Positions 37,692 through 51,700 of a stretch of 64,000 bases of DNA are shown here, piece after piece. A program made the translations under genes and the position numbers. The stretch comes from Syngnathus acus (taxonomy: Eukaryota; Chordata; Actinopteri; Syngnathiformes; Syngnathidae), in NCBI RefSeq assembly GCF_901709675.1, contig NC_051098.1, forward strand, positions 16,427,464-16,491,463, read 5' to 3'. The notes beneath the pieces were generated by a model. It searched no databases, was not told where the DNA came from, and saw only the letters and a program-made list of their open reading frames with translations. Numbering within the stretch: the first letter of the stretch is position 1; each line of letters opens with the position of its first letter.

Positions 37692-40600
37692 ATGGCTGCA
37701 ATCTGTCCTCCGCGCGCGCGCGCGTCCGGCGCCGCTTTTCTCACGCTGGCGCTCGTCCTCACCACGACGAGCGACGCGCAGTTCTGGGAGCACCACGGAC
37801 TGTCCTACGTGCTGCGCTCCGAGCTGTCCGAGGACACGGTGCTGGTGGCCAACAACGGCATCCGGGTGCCTTTCGGGAGGGCAGCCTTTGTGGATCCCGT
37901 CAACGACCTGGTGATTCAAGTTCAGCCCGGTGACAGGTGCACCATCACCGTCTTGGACAATGACCCTCTGTCTCAGAGGCCCGGGACTCTAAGCCCCAAA
38001 AAGTTCCCGTGTGAATTTGGCCCCAACGATGTCAAGTACTCCCACTTTGGCTCCCGGAGTCCGGCCAGGGACCGGGTGAGACTGCAGCTCAGGTACGACA
38101 CGCAGACGGACACTGTTGTGATTCCTTTCATGATGGAGGTGGAGGTGGTCTTCACGCAGCTGGAGGTGCTGACCAAAAACATGCCGCTCACCGTGGAGAA
38201 GCTGCTGGGGACCAGCAACCCCATCGACAGGCGCGTCTTGGAATTTACATTTGACAGGCAAGCGCAGCGGTGCAGGGTCACGCCCCTGTCCGGCGGCGGC
38301 GGCGCCTTGCCCAGGTACGGAGTCCTGCCGGACGAGGGCGGCCTGGCTACGGGGATGACGGACTGCGACCGATTCACCGAGCTGAACCTCCGCTATCGCC
38401 ACACGTTCGCTTTGAAGTCGCCGAGCCGAGATTACCTCCCGATGGTGGTGGAGCTGCACGACAAAGAGGGCAACCTGCTCAAGCAGGAGTTCTTCCAAAT
38501 CTTGGTCAGGATTAAAGAGGGCGAGGAGAACACGGCGCCCAAACCCAGCTTCGTGGCCATGATGATGATGGAAGTGGACCAGTTTGTTATGACGGCCCTC
38601 ACCGGCGACATGCTGGCCGCCGAGGACGCCGAGTCGCACCCCGACGAGTTGATTTTCAACATCACGTCGCCGTTGTCTTACGAGGAGGGCTACATCGTCA
38701 GCACGGACGACAGGAATTTACCCCTGAGCTCCTTTTACCAGGCTGACCTCAAAGACTTCAAAATCGCCTACAAGCCGCCCGCCGTGGATTCAGACAGCGA
38801 GCGCATTTTCCAGCTGGAGTTTGAGGTGGTGGACACGGAGGGGGCCGTGTCGGACCCTTTTGCCTTTATGATCGTGGTCAAGCCCATGAACACTCTGGCC
38901 CCCGTGGTGACCAAAAATACCGGTCAGTTGCTGTACGAGGGACAGTCCAGGCCGTTGTCCAGCTCGCAAAACCTGGAAATCGGTGACGAAGACGACCTGG
39001 ACAAGGTCAAAATCGCTGTGATCGGCGGCCTGAAACACGGCCATTTAACCGTCTTGGGCTCAGCCGGGAAATTTTTCACGCCGGCCGACCTGAACGCCGG
39101 CCAAGTCGTTTATCAGCACGACGGCAGCGACACCTACAGCGATAACATTGTTTTTCGAATGACGGACGGCTCGCATCAGGTGGAGTTTCTCTTCCCCATC
39201 ACCGTCGTGCCCACCGACGACGAGCCGCCGATCGTCAACGCCAACACCGGTTTGATTCTCTTCAAGAACCAAATGGTGCCCGTTTCCTCCCTCATGCTCA
39301 GCGCGGCAGACATCGACTCGGAGGACTCCACCATTAAATTCATCATCCAGCCGCCCTTTTCCACCATCGGCCAGGTGCTGCTGCGCCAAGCCGAGGCCCC
39401 GGAGGACCCGTCCACCTGGAAGTTCAACACGGAGGAGGAGATGTATGAGAAGGCGGTGAGCGAATGGCTGCAGCGGGACGTGAGCGACGGCAAAGTGTTT
39501 TACAAGCACGTGGGGCCGCACAGCACCAGCACGCTCATGGATCTCTTCACCTTCCGTGTACAAGATGACAACGACCCCCCCAACCAGTCGGAGGAGAGCT
39601 CGTTCGCCGTCAAAATCCTCCCTGTGGACGACCTTCCGCCCGAGCTCCACCCGGAGGCCACTTTGCATATGACTGTGCACGAGTATCAGCTCACGCACTT
39701 GCGCAAGAAGTTCCTACGCTACACGGATCTGGACTCGGAGGACCGGGACCTCAAATACGTCATTTTGCAGCCGCCGACAGACACGGACCAGAACAACCCC
39801 GTCGTGCTGGGCGCTCTGGTTTTGACGGAAAACCCCAAGGTGGAAGTGTCCACTTTCACTCAGGCCCAAATCAACCATCACAAAATAGCTTACCGACCGC
39901 CCGATCTGGAGCTGGGCATCACCACCCACGTTTTGCAGTTTCGCTACAAAGTGGAAGATGTTTCGGGGAATAGCGCCGACGGTGTTTTTACCATCTTCTT
40001 GAAGCCCGTGGATAACAAGCCGCCGCAGATTACCAACTCTGGATTTACAGTGCTGGAGCGGGGGGCGCATATCATCACGAGCGCTGAGCTGTATACGTCC
40101 GATTCAGACACAGACAGCAAAGGCATCTCTTTTACGCTCGCTCGGCCTCCCCTGCACGGACACCTCCGCTTGGTGTTCACAGACATGACGAGAGGAGACG
40201 CTTTTCGCCTCGAGGACATTGACGACGAGCGCATTTCTTACGTACACAACGGGGACGAATCGACGTCCGACTCCGTACAAATCGACGTCAGCGACGGGGT
40301 CCACGTGGTCCCGATTAACGTAAAGATTAACGTGAAGCCCGTCGACGACGAGACTCCGTCCATTAGCCTTCCGGCAGGGACCATCGGCTCCTCCATTGAT
40401 GTCTTGGAGAACGGGGCGACTGAAATTACCACTAATGTCATTCAGGGGCGAGACGAGGACACGGACGACCTCCGTTTGACCTTTATCGTGGAGGACCCGC
40501 CGTCTCTGGGTGAAATTTTGCTCCGGGGGGTCCCTTCGGTCACGTTCACCCAGGCCGATGTCATCAACGGCCACGTGATCTACGCCCACACCGGCGGCGA

Positions 40601-42708
40601 GGTGGGTTTCACCACAAGACGAGACATTTTCAACTTAACTCTGACCGACATGTCTGACGAGTGGACGGTGGGAGGTAATAAGATTACCGGTGTGAGAGTG
40701 CGCGTGACCATTCTGCCGCTGGACAGCCAAGCCCCCCAAGTCTTTGTGGGGAGACTCTTTTCCGTCGTGGAGGGCGAGAAGAACGCCATCCAGACGCATC
40801 ACATCGGCGCGGATGACGTGGACACGCTGGTGGAAGACCTCCTGTGCACCATCGTCGTGCAGCCCACTTCGGGCTACGTGGAGAACATTTCCCCGGCCCC
40901 CGGCTCGGAAAAATCCAGGTCCGGCACGGCCGTCAGCGCTTTCACCGTCAAGGACATTCAGCGGGGTCACATTTACTACGTTCAAAGCATCCACAGAGGA
41001 GTGGAGCCGGTGGAGGACAGGTTTACATTCAGATGCTCCGACGGAATCAATTTCTCCGAGAGGCACTTTTTCCCCATTTCCATCATCCCGGCCAACGATG
41101 AAAAGCCAGAGATCTACATGAGGGAGTTTGTGGTCATGGAGGGCATGAACATCGTGATCGATACGCCCATTCTGAACGCGGCCGACGCCGACGTCCCCGC
41201 CGACCAGCTCACGTTCATCATCACCAGACCCCCCGCGCACGGATTTCTCCTCAACCAGCTCACCACGGGCACCGTGCCCGTGCACAACTTCACCTTGGAG
41301 CAGATCAGCGAGGCCTCCAGCATCGTTTACGAGCACGACGACTCGGAGAGCACGCAGGACAGCTTCGACGTGCTCCTCACCGACGGCAAGTTTACCGTGC
41401 CGAGAACGGCGGTGGTCATGATTATCCCCGTGGACGACGAGACGCCCAGGATGGCCATCAACGACGGCCTGGACGTGGAAGCGGGCGACGTCAAAGTCAT
41501 CAACGGCGACGTTTTACGAGCCACCGATCTGGACTCGGAGGACGGCGCGCTGACTTATATCGTTCGCCTCGTGCCCGGGCAGGGCTACTTGCAGAAAAGC
41601 ACGCCAGACGACGTGCTGCAGAACATAACCCTCGGAATGAATTTCACCCAGGACGAAGTGGACCGGGGTTTGATCGTTTACGTGCACAACGGCCAGGAGG
41701 GCGTTCGCGACATCTTCAAATTTGACGTGACGGATGGCTTCAACCCGTTGATTGACAGATACTTTTATGTCACCGTGGGCGGCATCGACATGGTGTTCCC
41801 CTACGTGGTCAGTAAAGGCGTGTCCCTGAAGGAAGGCGGCAGGGTCACTCTGACCACAGACCTGCTCAGCACCAGCGACCACAACAGCCCGGACGAGCAC
41901 TTGGTCTTCACCGTCACCCGAGCTCCGGTGCGAGGCCACCTGGAGTGCACGGACACGCCCGGGATGCCCATTTCGTCCTTCGCGCAGCTTCAGCTGGCGG
42001 GCAACAAGATCTACTACATCCACACGGCCGACGACGAGGTGAAAATGGACAGCTTCGAGTTCGAGGTGACCGACGGCTACAACCCCGTGTTCCGCACCTT
42101 CCGCATCTCCATCACGGACGTGGACAACAAAAAGCCGGTGGTGACGGTGCACGGCCTGGCGCTGACGGAGGGCGAGAGCAAGCTCATCACGCCTTTCGAG
42201 CTCACGGCGGAGGACAGAGACACGGCGGACCGACTCTTGACGTTCACGCTCACCCAGATGCCCGTTCACGGCCGGCTGCTCTTCAACGCCAGCCGGCCCG
42301 TGGCCTCCTTCACCAAGCAAGACCTCAACGACAACATGATCAGCTACAAGCACGACGGAAGCGAGAGCGCCGAGGACAGCTTCTCCTTCACGGTGACGGA
42401 CGGCACCCACGCCGACTTCTACGTCTTCCCCGACACGGTCTTCGAGACCCGAAAGCCGCAGCTCATGAAGATTCGCATCGTCCCGTTGGACAACGGCGTG
42501 CCGCAGATCGCCGTCAACAAGGGCGCCCCCACCTTGCGGGTCCTGGACGGCGGGCGCCTCGGCTTCGTGATCACCGGCAAATCCCTCAAGGCGGAAGACC
42601 GAGACAGCACGCAGGGTTCTGTGCTTTTTCGGATTACGGGCGCCCCGCAGCACGGCTACCTGGTGGACACCAGCAAAGGAAATGCCACCGTCAGCACTTT
42701 CACGCAAG
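37692..42708 (+). CDS. frem2: FREM2 exon 1 (5.0 kb): signal peptide, N-domain, CSPG repeats
   Basis: A single 5017-bp exon encoding 1672 residues plus one base, ending at ACG CAA G|GTACCG. The giant first exon holding nearly all CSPG repeats is also a feature of mammalian FREM2. GC content is clearly higher than in the introns. The twelfth CSPG repeat ([11 protein letters not shown]...) is completed by exon 2. Many long frames on both strands here are shadows of this exon. Confidence 0.95.
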
Positions 42709-45700
42709 GTACCGGTCTTTGTCACTGAAAGCTCTTCATCGTGTTTGTGATATGTTCTTGCCAAAATACTCCAACAATCAAGTTCAATATAGTATACACG
42801 ACCAAAGAAAAAGTATTCCAAAATACGCCCCCTTAAAAAAATGCCATGTCTAATGTCCACAGGGATTTTGCTCTGTTTCTCATGAGGTGGCCAAAACAGA
42901 TTTTTATGAATGAAATAATTGACTTCTTTGACCGAAGCCACCCTCCTATTTAGAGCGTTGAAATATGACAGCGCCTCAGGCAAGCCGTGCATCTCACTGG
43001 AGAATTACAAAGAGAGCCGAATGGATTACACTTAAGGGAAAAGTGCCCAAGGTGATTTATGCCGGGCGCATTTCGTGCAGGATCACACATGTCGCCTGGC
43101 ACACGTGTGTCAAAGGAGGTCATTGGTGAATTTTGTAAACTGGAAGTGCACCGCTGGCTGGCTGCTTGGCTTTTATTCACTGAGCCGCCAAGTTCCCCGC
43201 GAGCCCTGTTCAATATTTCACAAGTAAACAGACTGTAAATAAAGACGCCAGTCATCTCCTGGGCGGCGGCGGTGGCGGCGATGCATCGATCTCTTTGAAG
43301 AGAAAACACGTGGCCATCAAATATTGAAGACGGCGATGGGTGGAAAGCTCCCGCTTTTACCGAGCCGCATCTGCGAAAGCCTAACTGTTGAGGAAGAATG
43401 CAAGAGGGCGGGATGTATTTTTCATGTCGTCCGAGGGTCGTTACGCAGCCAAGTGCATTTGGTGGCGCTCTGAAGCGCGACCCGATGGATGAAACCGTGC
43501 GAGCGGCGATGGATGGATGGATGGATGGATGGATGGATGGATGGATGGATGGATGGATGGATGGATGGATGGATGGATGGATGGATGGATGGATGGATGG
43601 ATGGATGGATGGATGGATGGATGGATGGATGGATGGATGGATGGATGGATCTCTTTCAAGGCCAAAAGCCAAATGACTGATATTGTTGCATCTATTTTTT
43701 TTTTTAGCGAACATCAACGACATGCGCATCTGCTACATCTTGAGGAAAGGCGACGACGCCACCAACGACATCTTCCATTTCTCCATCGAAGACAGCGGTA
43801 AGTCGCCATTTTTTTCCCCACATCCATCGAGGAAACAAAAATACAAACGATTTTGTAACAACTTTTTAGAATGGAGATGAGTCAGAGTCACGGCGGCTAT
43901 TTGTAGGCCGGAAACAAAAGTCCAGGCAAACAATGTATTCCGGTCCTGACCTTGAAACGTCGGAGCAGCCGTGCGCTCTTTGGCACCGAGCTCGAACCGC
44001 CGAATAAAGCCCATGTTCATTTGTGCCGTTGTGTGCAGGTGTAAATCCGCTCTCAGCCGCGCTTCATCGTGTTTTTTAATTAAGCGTAAACATTGGCCGC
44101 GCAGATGGGAGATTTACATCCAGTTCCTTGAGCCGAGTACGGCCGCGTGGGGAAATAACTACGTGCTGAATCCAAGAACATACATTTTTAATAAGCCGCC
44201 TTTACCGGCCGGCCGCGCTGGCTGACTGGCTCGCTCGCTCGCTCGCCGCCGCCGTGTGATGAAGGGAACAATTAGAAAAAGGAGCAGACAACCGAGGCGA
44301 GCGCGTTGCCGATTAGCCCGAGCGGCGTGAAGCGGCGTGCCCGATGGCGTGGGCCCCTCCCCTTGTGCCCTTTCCTCAGCCGCAGATGGACAAACTCACC
44401 CGTAGTTACCCAATGTGATGAACAGAAATACTTTTAAATTGATTTTTTTTTGGTCACATTTGCTTGGCTGCCTTTTGTAATTATTCGCTCCATCTCATCA
44501 GATATGCTTTTTTTTTTCCACCTAAGCCAATTTGACACCACAGGTAGAACATAACACAGCAACTGTCATGTTTGTCTTGCTTAACGTTGACTTTCTAATT
44601 GGGCCGCTACACTGTCTTGCCCTCAAAATGCATTTGAGGTTGCAAAGATAACGCTGAGTTCCAAATGTGTCGTTGTGTGCCTTTGGTAGAATCCATTTGT
44701 GGCCGAAAGAAGCGTGGCCAAGCGCTCACAATTAGCTTTATGGTGGCACCTTAATGGCTGCAGATACGTTTTGCGCTGTGACTTGTCCACTCGGACTTAA
44801 ACGCTGACTCCGCCGCAGCTTATGAGGCCGTGAAGGAACTTATTTTTCCTCCCTTAATAAGATTTACTTTTGCTGGGTGGCTGCCCTGCATGCGTCCCCC
44901 AGACGGACGCAGCCTCCAGTATTGAGGTGGGGGAGGTAGGCTGAGGACCCCCCTCCCATCAGGAAGAAATGACTTTCTGTGCCACGGCTGTAATAAAGCG
45001 TGGCGGTTAGCGGCATGTCGGGATAACTGCCGCCAAAGCGCCATCGGAGATGGATTCCGAAATATTTTTGCACGACAGGATCAAAGCGTGCATTTTTAAT
45101 AACGTTGTAAGCTGATGACTCAGCTTTGACGCCATGATCAGCCCACATTAGTTGCAGTAGAGGAAAAAAAAAAGGCCACAGCGCATCGCAAACTGAACTG
45201 GACGAAGCGCTGTTTTTGACCTCTCGTCTTCCGAGCTTTCTAATTTCCCGCGGAGCTAGCGAGCCGGAAAATATTCACGCCAGCAGGAAACAACTTTACT
45301 TTCAGTAAACAGCATTTTTGTTTTAATTCAAGCCCAAAGAAATGCTTTCGGCCCAGTTTGGGATTATTTTTAATTCCTATATTTTCCCCTTTTTTTATTT
45401 TTTTATTTTTTAATTAACATCATTTAAATGTTTGTGACTGCGGCGACTGTCAACAATTGTAATGCGTCACGGCGGACGGGGATGACCAGCGGTGAGGTTC
45501 TTTTTCCACTTTCCCAAATTCCTTGGCTCGGGTGCACGAGCGTGTCGGGCTGGCTAGCTGGCTCTGCTGTTTTTGTAAAAACATCCCAGCTGGAGGTAGA
45601 AGTGATGAAAGGCTGCTTAATGGCTATAAAAGTCTCCTGCTTAGGGAAAGGACTTGTGGTTTCTTGCTGCTTCTGTGCGCCACGTCAAGAGCTCCCTCCC

Positions 45701-48700
45701 CCTCCCCTACCCCACGCATTCAGGTGAGTTTACCTGAATACACACAGTGACCCGCTAAAGTGTTTTTGGTCGGGCATTCCGGTCTGCTCTGATCCCGTCA
45801 GTCAGCATCCGAGACGTGATACCTGACAGGCGCTTCTTATTCGGCTCGAGACGTGTTAAGGCATCAGCACCGTGCTGTAGTGGTTTGCACGTCCGCTTTG
45901 CAGTTGAGACTTTCTGGGTTTGAATCTCCGCTCCGTCCACTGTGCGTTTCCAACGACCAGTCCATCGGTTGTTCCGGCGTCCAGTAAAGGTCAGGTGGGC
46001 TAAGGATGAGCAACTCAATGTAAATTAGCAATCATTTCTACAATAGTGTTCTGTTATGTGCGGTTTATGATCATAATCAAATAAAAAATAATTCTAATTA
46101 TTGACAGTCTGCTTGCTGATGCCCTTGTGTAGGTGTACCTAATGCAGTGTCCTCTTAGCTTTCAATCCTCCGAAGCATTTTCCCTCCCGTGTGAATTTAT
46201 ATGACGGTGTGACTGTTTGTAACACCTTGCGCCCCCCACCTGACGACCCCCCCCAGGTTGGAGGGGATTATCTGCCTCGCCTTAGCGTGCTTAAGCACAG
46301 CGGCCTGCTGGGTGGCCAGGAATTTGCTGGTAAATGTGCAAAGCCAGATCGCCTTTCCACTTGTGTGTGTGGCATTGTCAGTGATGATTCTGCGTTTTCT
46401 CTGTGCTTTTTGACCGCTTTTGTTAATGACAGTGCTCTCCTTGGCGCTTATCTGGCTGCGTGTGTGACATTGGTCCGTCCTTGGCAGCAATGATAGGAAT
46501 TATAAGAACTGGAGGTGAAAATGACACATGCGCTTTACCTTTCTCTGTGGAAACATCTGGTAGATGATTACAGAGCGATTGTTGCGTGACAGCTGCTTTA
46601 CTTTCTAGAAAGAAAGGATTACAAGCTTGTTAGTTTTGTAGGACACTCGCTCCAGATGCCATCTTGCTCAGTTGGACTTTTATACTTTGCTCACGTTTCT
46701 ACGTATTGATGTTTTTTTTTTTTTAGGGGTCTTGTCATTTGATTGATTTATTTTTTTATTCATAGCTTTGAAGTGCTTTTGGTGCAAATACGTATTTAGT
46801 GCAAGTAAGCCTTCATTGGTGTAAGTCGGTAAATACTACAATGCATTCTGTCATGCATGAATTGCTCAAGTTGAATTTGAGTCCACCACGACCGCTCAGT
46901 CATCTTGTCATGGACTGGAAGTTGGTTTGCGAGCACCTCCTCGTTGGCACAAAACTCGTTTGTTGTCTCAGCAGCTTTTATTAGAGAGCGCGCGCCTTGT
47001 TAGCGACTTCATTTTTATTGCACCTTTGATGCACGTGTGATTTGCAGGCTGCTCAAGAAGCAGCATGAAAAATGGAATGAAAAACTCCAAACAACGTCAT
47101 TTCCCTTAGCCCGACATTAAACCAAGCCTTTTTTATGACCGCCCTCAGATAATAAGCACATCTTTGCAAGAACTTTATTGCTTGATTATGAATTATCATT
47201 CTCAATTTCCATATCTCCTTCTAGCAGATGTCTGATAGTTTTATGATTGCTGTTGCTTCTCTGCTGTTAGCGTTTCATCCATTTTACGGCAGCGGAAAGG
47301 TTGATGTATCGCAGCCAAGTCACCATCGAGGCATTCATTTGTTAGTGCTTTTCTGCGTAACATTGAATTGGTCTTAACATTGAATGAAACAAAAAAGAAA
47401 GAAATGTCAACCAAATGTCAATCAACAGAAAAGATTTTCAATTTGCCTGAAATAAAAAACGAGTGCCACTGCCATCTTCTGTTCTGGATGTGCAATTACA
47501 CTTAATGGTCGTTTGACCCAAAAACAAAAAAACTCAAATCACCCCTCCGATCGATTCAGAAGTATATTGAGTGGTCCTTGATTGGAAAGATTCACACAAT
47601 TGTAGCCAGCTTCCCCCCCAAAATAAAGAAAAAATCATCTGTGATCGACTCCGGTTCCCCCGTGACAAGGAGGACCAAAGTCAAAGTCTGCTTTATTGTC
47701 AATTTCTTCACATGTCAAGACATACAAAGAGATGGAAATTGGTAAAAAAAAAAGGTAATAAACACATGGCTAGAAGCACTTGTTCACTCATTGTCAGCCT
47801 GGCATGAATGTGAAACAATGACTTGTGACGGATTTCACCCCGCCGACCTTTTGAGCGTGGCAATAATTATTGCCATTTTCATTATTTCCTGTGGGGAAAG
47901 TCGAAAAAGTCAGATCAGAGGTTGTGTTCTGAAGTGGAAATGCAAAATTCCGGCGGCCGGCCGACCGGCCCCCTTCTTCAGCCTTGTCCAAACCGGCCCG
48001 GGCTTGTTCCCCCGGAAGGAAGGAAGGAAGGCGATGATACGTGTCGTCATAGCCGCCTTAGGATATCGCCCGAGCAGAACTGAGCTTCCGCAAGTGCCAA
48101 AAATTCCTTGGTAGAAAAGCTCAGACCGAGGGGGGACGGAGGGAAGTATGTGGGGGAAGGGGGGGGTGTTATTTGCTTCAAGGACAGCAGTCTGTCTGTC
48201 TGTCTGTCTGTCTTCCTGCCATGGCAACAGGATGCAATCAGGACAAACGTGTTGAGGCAAACTGAAAAGTTGAAAACAATGCTAGCTCAAGTCAAGTGTC
48301 TTGTGCTTGGGCCACCACCACCACCACCAGGTTGCTTCATGACATTTGTCACAGATAGTCTGGATGTCGCGTCCAAACCTTCCGAATGTTCATCGGCCGC
48401 TTCCATCTCCCAGCACGCCGTCTTAACAAATCATTCACACCTCTTGCGGGGATATTCATTAGTGTCTTGAGAGATGCCCAGAAGAAAAACCGCAGCAGGG
48501 AATCGGAGTGTGACTCCATGCAGCTGTCTCTCGGCGGCTTTTTCTTCCAATTTGTTGCAAAAGTCCTGAGGATGAAGTGAAACGCTGGACCCGCCTCCTG
48601 CCTGCTTGATGACAGGCTGACAACTGCCGTCAACTCGTGGGAGGCTGTGTTTGATCAAGTTGTCTGCGAAAGAACCAAGCTACATTAGTATTCATTGTCG

Positions 48701-51700
48701 ACGTAGAAGTTGTTGCGTCATCGTTGCAAATCTTTTGGGACGATTGTCGGGGCTGGTTGACTGAGCGAGCACTTCCGCTTCTGACTTTGCAGGTTCCAGG
48801 GACGCAAAGGATTTTGGGCTGCAAATTATTTTCTCCTTTTGAAGTCATATGGCTATTAATGACATTTATTATATTTTTATTTATTTTGTATTTATTATGA
48901 TGATTTTAAATGATTTTTATAACTATTATTCATTATAATTCCAGTCTGAACCTGTTATGAATGAATAAAACATTGGCAACATGCAGTAAACACGGCGCAT
49001 CCACGGTGAGGCGGGCCGGGCCGCCCTAATCTATAACCCGATGAAATGTGAAGTTGAATTGAAAAAAGGCCTCGCATTTCACACCGCGCTCTGCTTTCAT
49101 GAGCGGCGGAGAAGGCACCCGATCCAAACGTGCGCCGCTTTGACCACGAGGTCGAATCCTCGCCTTATCTCATAAAAGGTGTTGATGAAAGCCTTTGAGG
49201 GATCCGCCACGCTGACGGGAAATCGGCTGGCTGGTGGAGACGTGGGAGGTGAAGTTTGGAAGAGATGAAAGATAGACGTGCTTCGTCGCTGGTAGTTTTT
49301 TTTTTTCCAGGCGAGGAGCCTCTTCCTGTCACCTGTCGGGACGGCGCCGATGTGCTGATGGAGGATCAGACAAGTAGCGGAGGCCTGCGGGGATCCTCAT
49401 CTGGATGCGTTTGATGGCTCGCCGCCGCCGCCGCCGCTTTCATTACCTGTGCATGAGTTTAAAAAAAAAAAGGCTGTGGGCTTGTTCGCGCGTCCCACTT
49501 CTCGTCTATAAATATGCGACAGCCTCAAAAGCGTTGGTAGAATTGTTAACGCGGGGCGAAGATTTTTTGCAAAAAAGCTGCTTCGCTGCCGAGAACGAGC
49601 GGCGCCGAGGAAAGCGAGTCAGGTTTTGTGTTCCGACGCATACGTACGTCGGCCCGCAAATAATATCTGGCGTTTTAAAAAACAGATGGCAACAAAGCGC
49701 CGACTCAGAATCTCCTTTTAACCTGCGTGACGTGCTTGCTTTGCCAATTACCAAGCGGCCTTGACGGAGCTTAAAAACAGGTTACACCCAGCCGTCACTC
49801 AGCGGAGTGCAACATTTTGTAAAAGTTCAACTGCTCACAAAAGCGGCGGGCGGGGGGGGAGAGAAAGAAAAAAAAACACTTCTTACCATACCTTTATTTG
49901 TTCGGCACAAGTCTACTTCCTGGCTCAAGACGATCCCCGCTCCCTCCCCTCGTGAAAATGAATCAGAAATAGCATCTCAAGGTGCCCTGTTTGTGGCATC
50001 TTTTAAAAATGTCAGTTCCTTTCAATTATTCCAAACAATCAACTGGAAGTTCCACACAAATTAACCGAGCATGAGGCAAGAGATCAGAGTTCAACAGCCC
50101 CCCCCACCCCACCCGAGCCCCCTCCCTTAGGTTTGAAATCAACTCAACCGTGTCTAGGCTCTTTCAACTTCTCATAGTGAGCAGTTAAAAATTAGCTGCC
50201 AAGATTGCAAAAAAAATTCTTCAAATGAGAAATGCATTGCTTCATTTGATCATAATAAATGTACGTCACAGTTTTTTTTTTTCCCCCACAATCTGCTTTT
50301 TGGTCTTGGCATTTGCAGACATGAAAAAAAAAAAAGTGCAGCAGCAGGTGTGCGCCAACAAAGTGCTTGCGTTTTCCTCCGAGTCGTCACCTGGAGCCGT
50401 TTTAATGAGAGCGTCATTGTCGTGCCGTACTAACAAGCTTATCAGCGGCCGATGAGCCGGAAAGGTTCTGTCTGAGCGGGACCGCTCGGTTCCGCTCGCC
50501 CCGAGTGGGGAGGGGCACGTATTTAATTTGCACCTTGAAAGAGGGGGAGAGATCCAATTTCCCAGATAAGGCAAAAACGTCTGCACGCCCCTCACGTTCC
50601 ACGCCGAGCTTTTGTTCTGGCCAAAAATCCCATCCGGCACTTTTTTCAATGCGAAACTGATCTCATTCTTCGTTCCTAGGGGCTTCCGCCGTCCCCCAGC
50701 GTGAGATCTTTTGGGTTGTATTGTATGACACGGAAGGAGAAAGAGCGGCTTTTTTGGAAACCCTTGACTTGAACGTTGCACGGTGTTGATCACGCTGCTT
50801 CCCTTGGAAGTTAGCAAACAGCCTCTGAAGGCTGGCCACCCGAAAGAAAAAAAAAAAGCAAGCACTGACTTTGGCGGGAACTCTATCAATCATTCTGCCT
50901 TTACATTTTCGAACATGAATGTTGGCCTCGGGCTGAAGCTGTTCCCAACCTGGACTTTGTTCCAAATCATCTTTTGGAGATGCTCCTCCCTTCTCATTTG
51001 CGAGGCGAGGCGGCCGTCTTATCTTGAGCAAGCAGCTTTGTGTTCCAATCCAAGGCCTCCTTTCAGCGTGCTCAAACAAAGACTCGTGGAACAGCGCTTT
51101 ACCTTTTCAGGCAGGACTCGTGGCTCCCTCCTTCCACCTCTTCGCCCGCCTCAATTCGCAAAGCCGCCGCCGTTCTACATTTCAAGCCCGGTGTGATTAG
51201 TATGGCGCTGGCGAGGCCCGCGCTGCACTTTTATATTCAAAGGCTTCACATGGGCAAACAGTCGGCCATTATTTGCTCTGACAAGAGAGCAAATACGGCC
51301 CATTCGGGGGGTCACGGAAAAAGCGGGCCCCCCCCGCCGCCGTCTCGCTCGAGTCCCGCCGAGCTTCGTCCTTGTGCTGCTTTGTTTTCTCTTGTCGCTC
51401 CTTGTCTTTGCTTTTCGATTCCTTCAGCGTGGAAGTCCATTCACGGGCAATTCAGTGAAATCGCTTTTTGGGTGGGGCAGGGCGCCGGGCTCCCCCAAGC
51501 TTATTAGCTGAGTCAGGAAGTGATTTCCTTTGTGATTTTTACAATGAGGACGACTGAAGATTGACTTCCTAATGATGAAGAAAAAATCGAAAAGTAGAGG
51601 CCACCCCACGAACGATATCAGTTCAACAGTCGCAGCATTGAACATTTCACAAACCTGCAAGTCAGCGAAGTGATCAATGTGCTCACTTTCACGGCGACAC

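Noticed and set aside
37989-42992. Long minus-strand frames (up to 492 codons) opposite FREM2
   Set aside because: They are shadows of the GC-rich 5-kb FREM2 exon; the plus-strand frame is continuous and matches FREM2 throughout.
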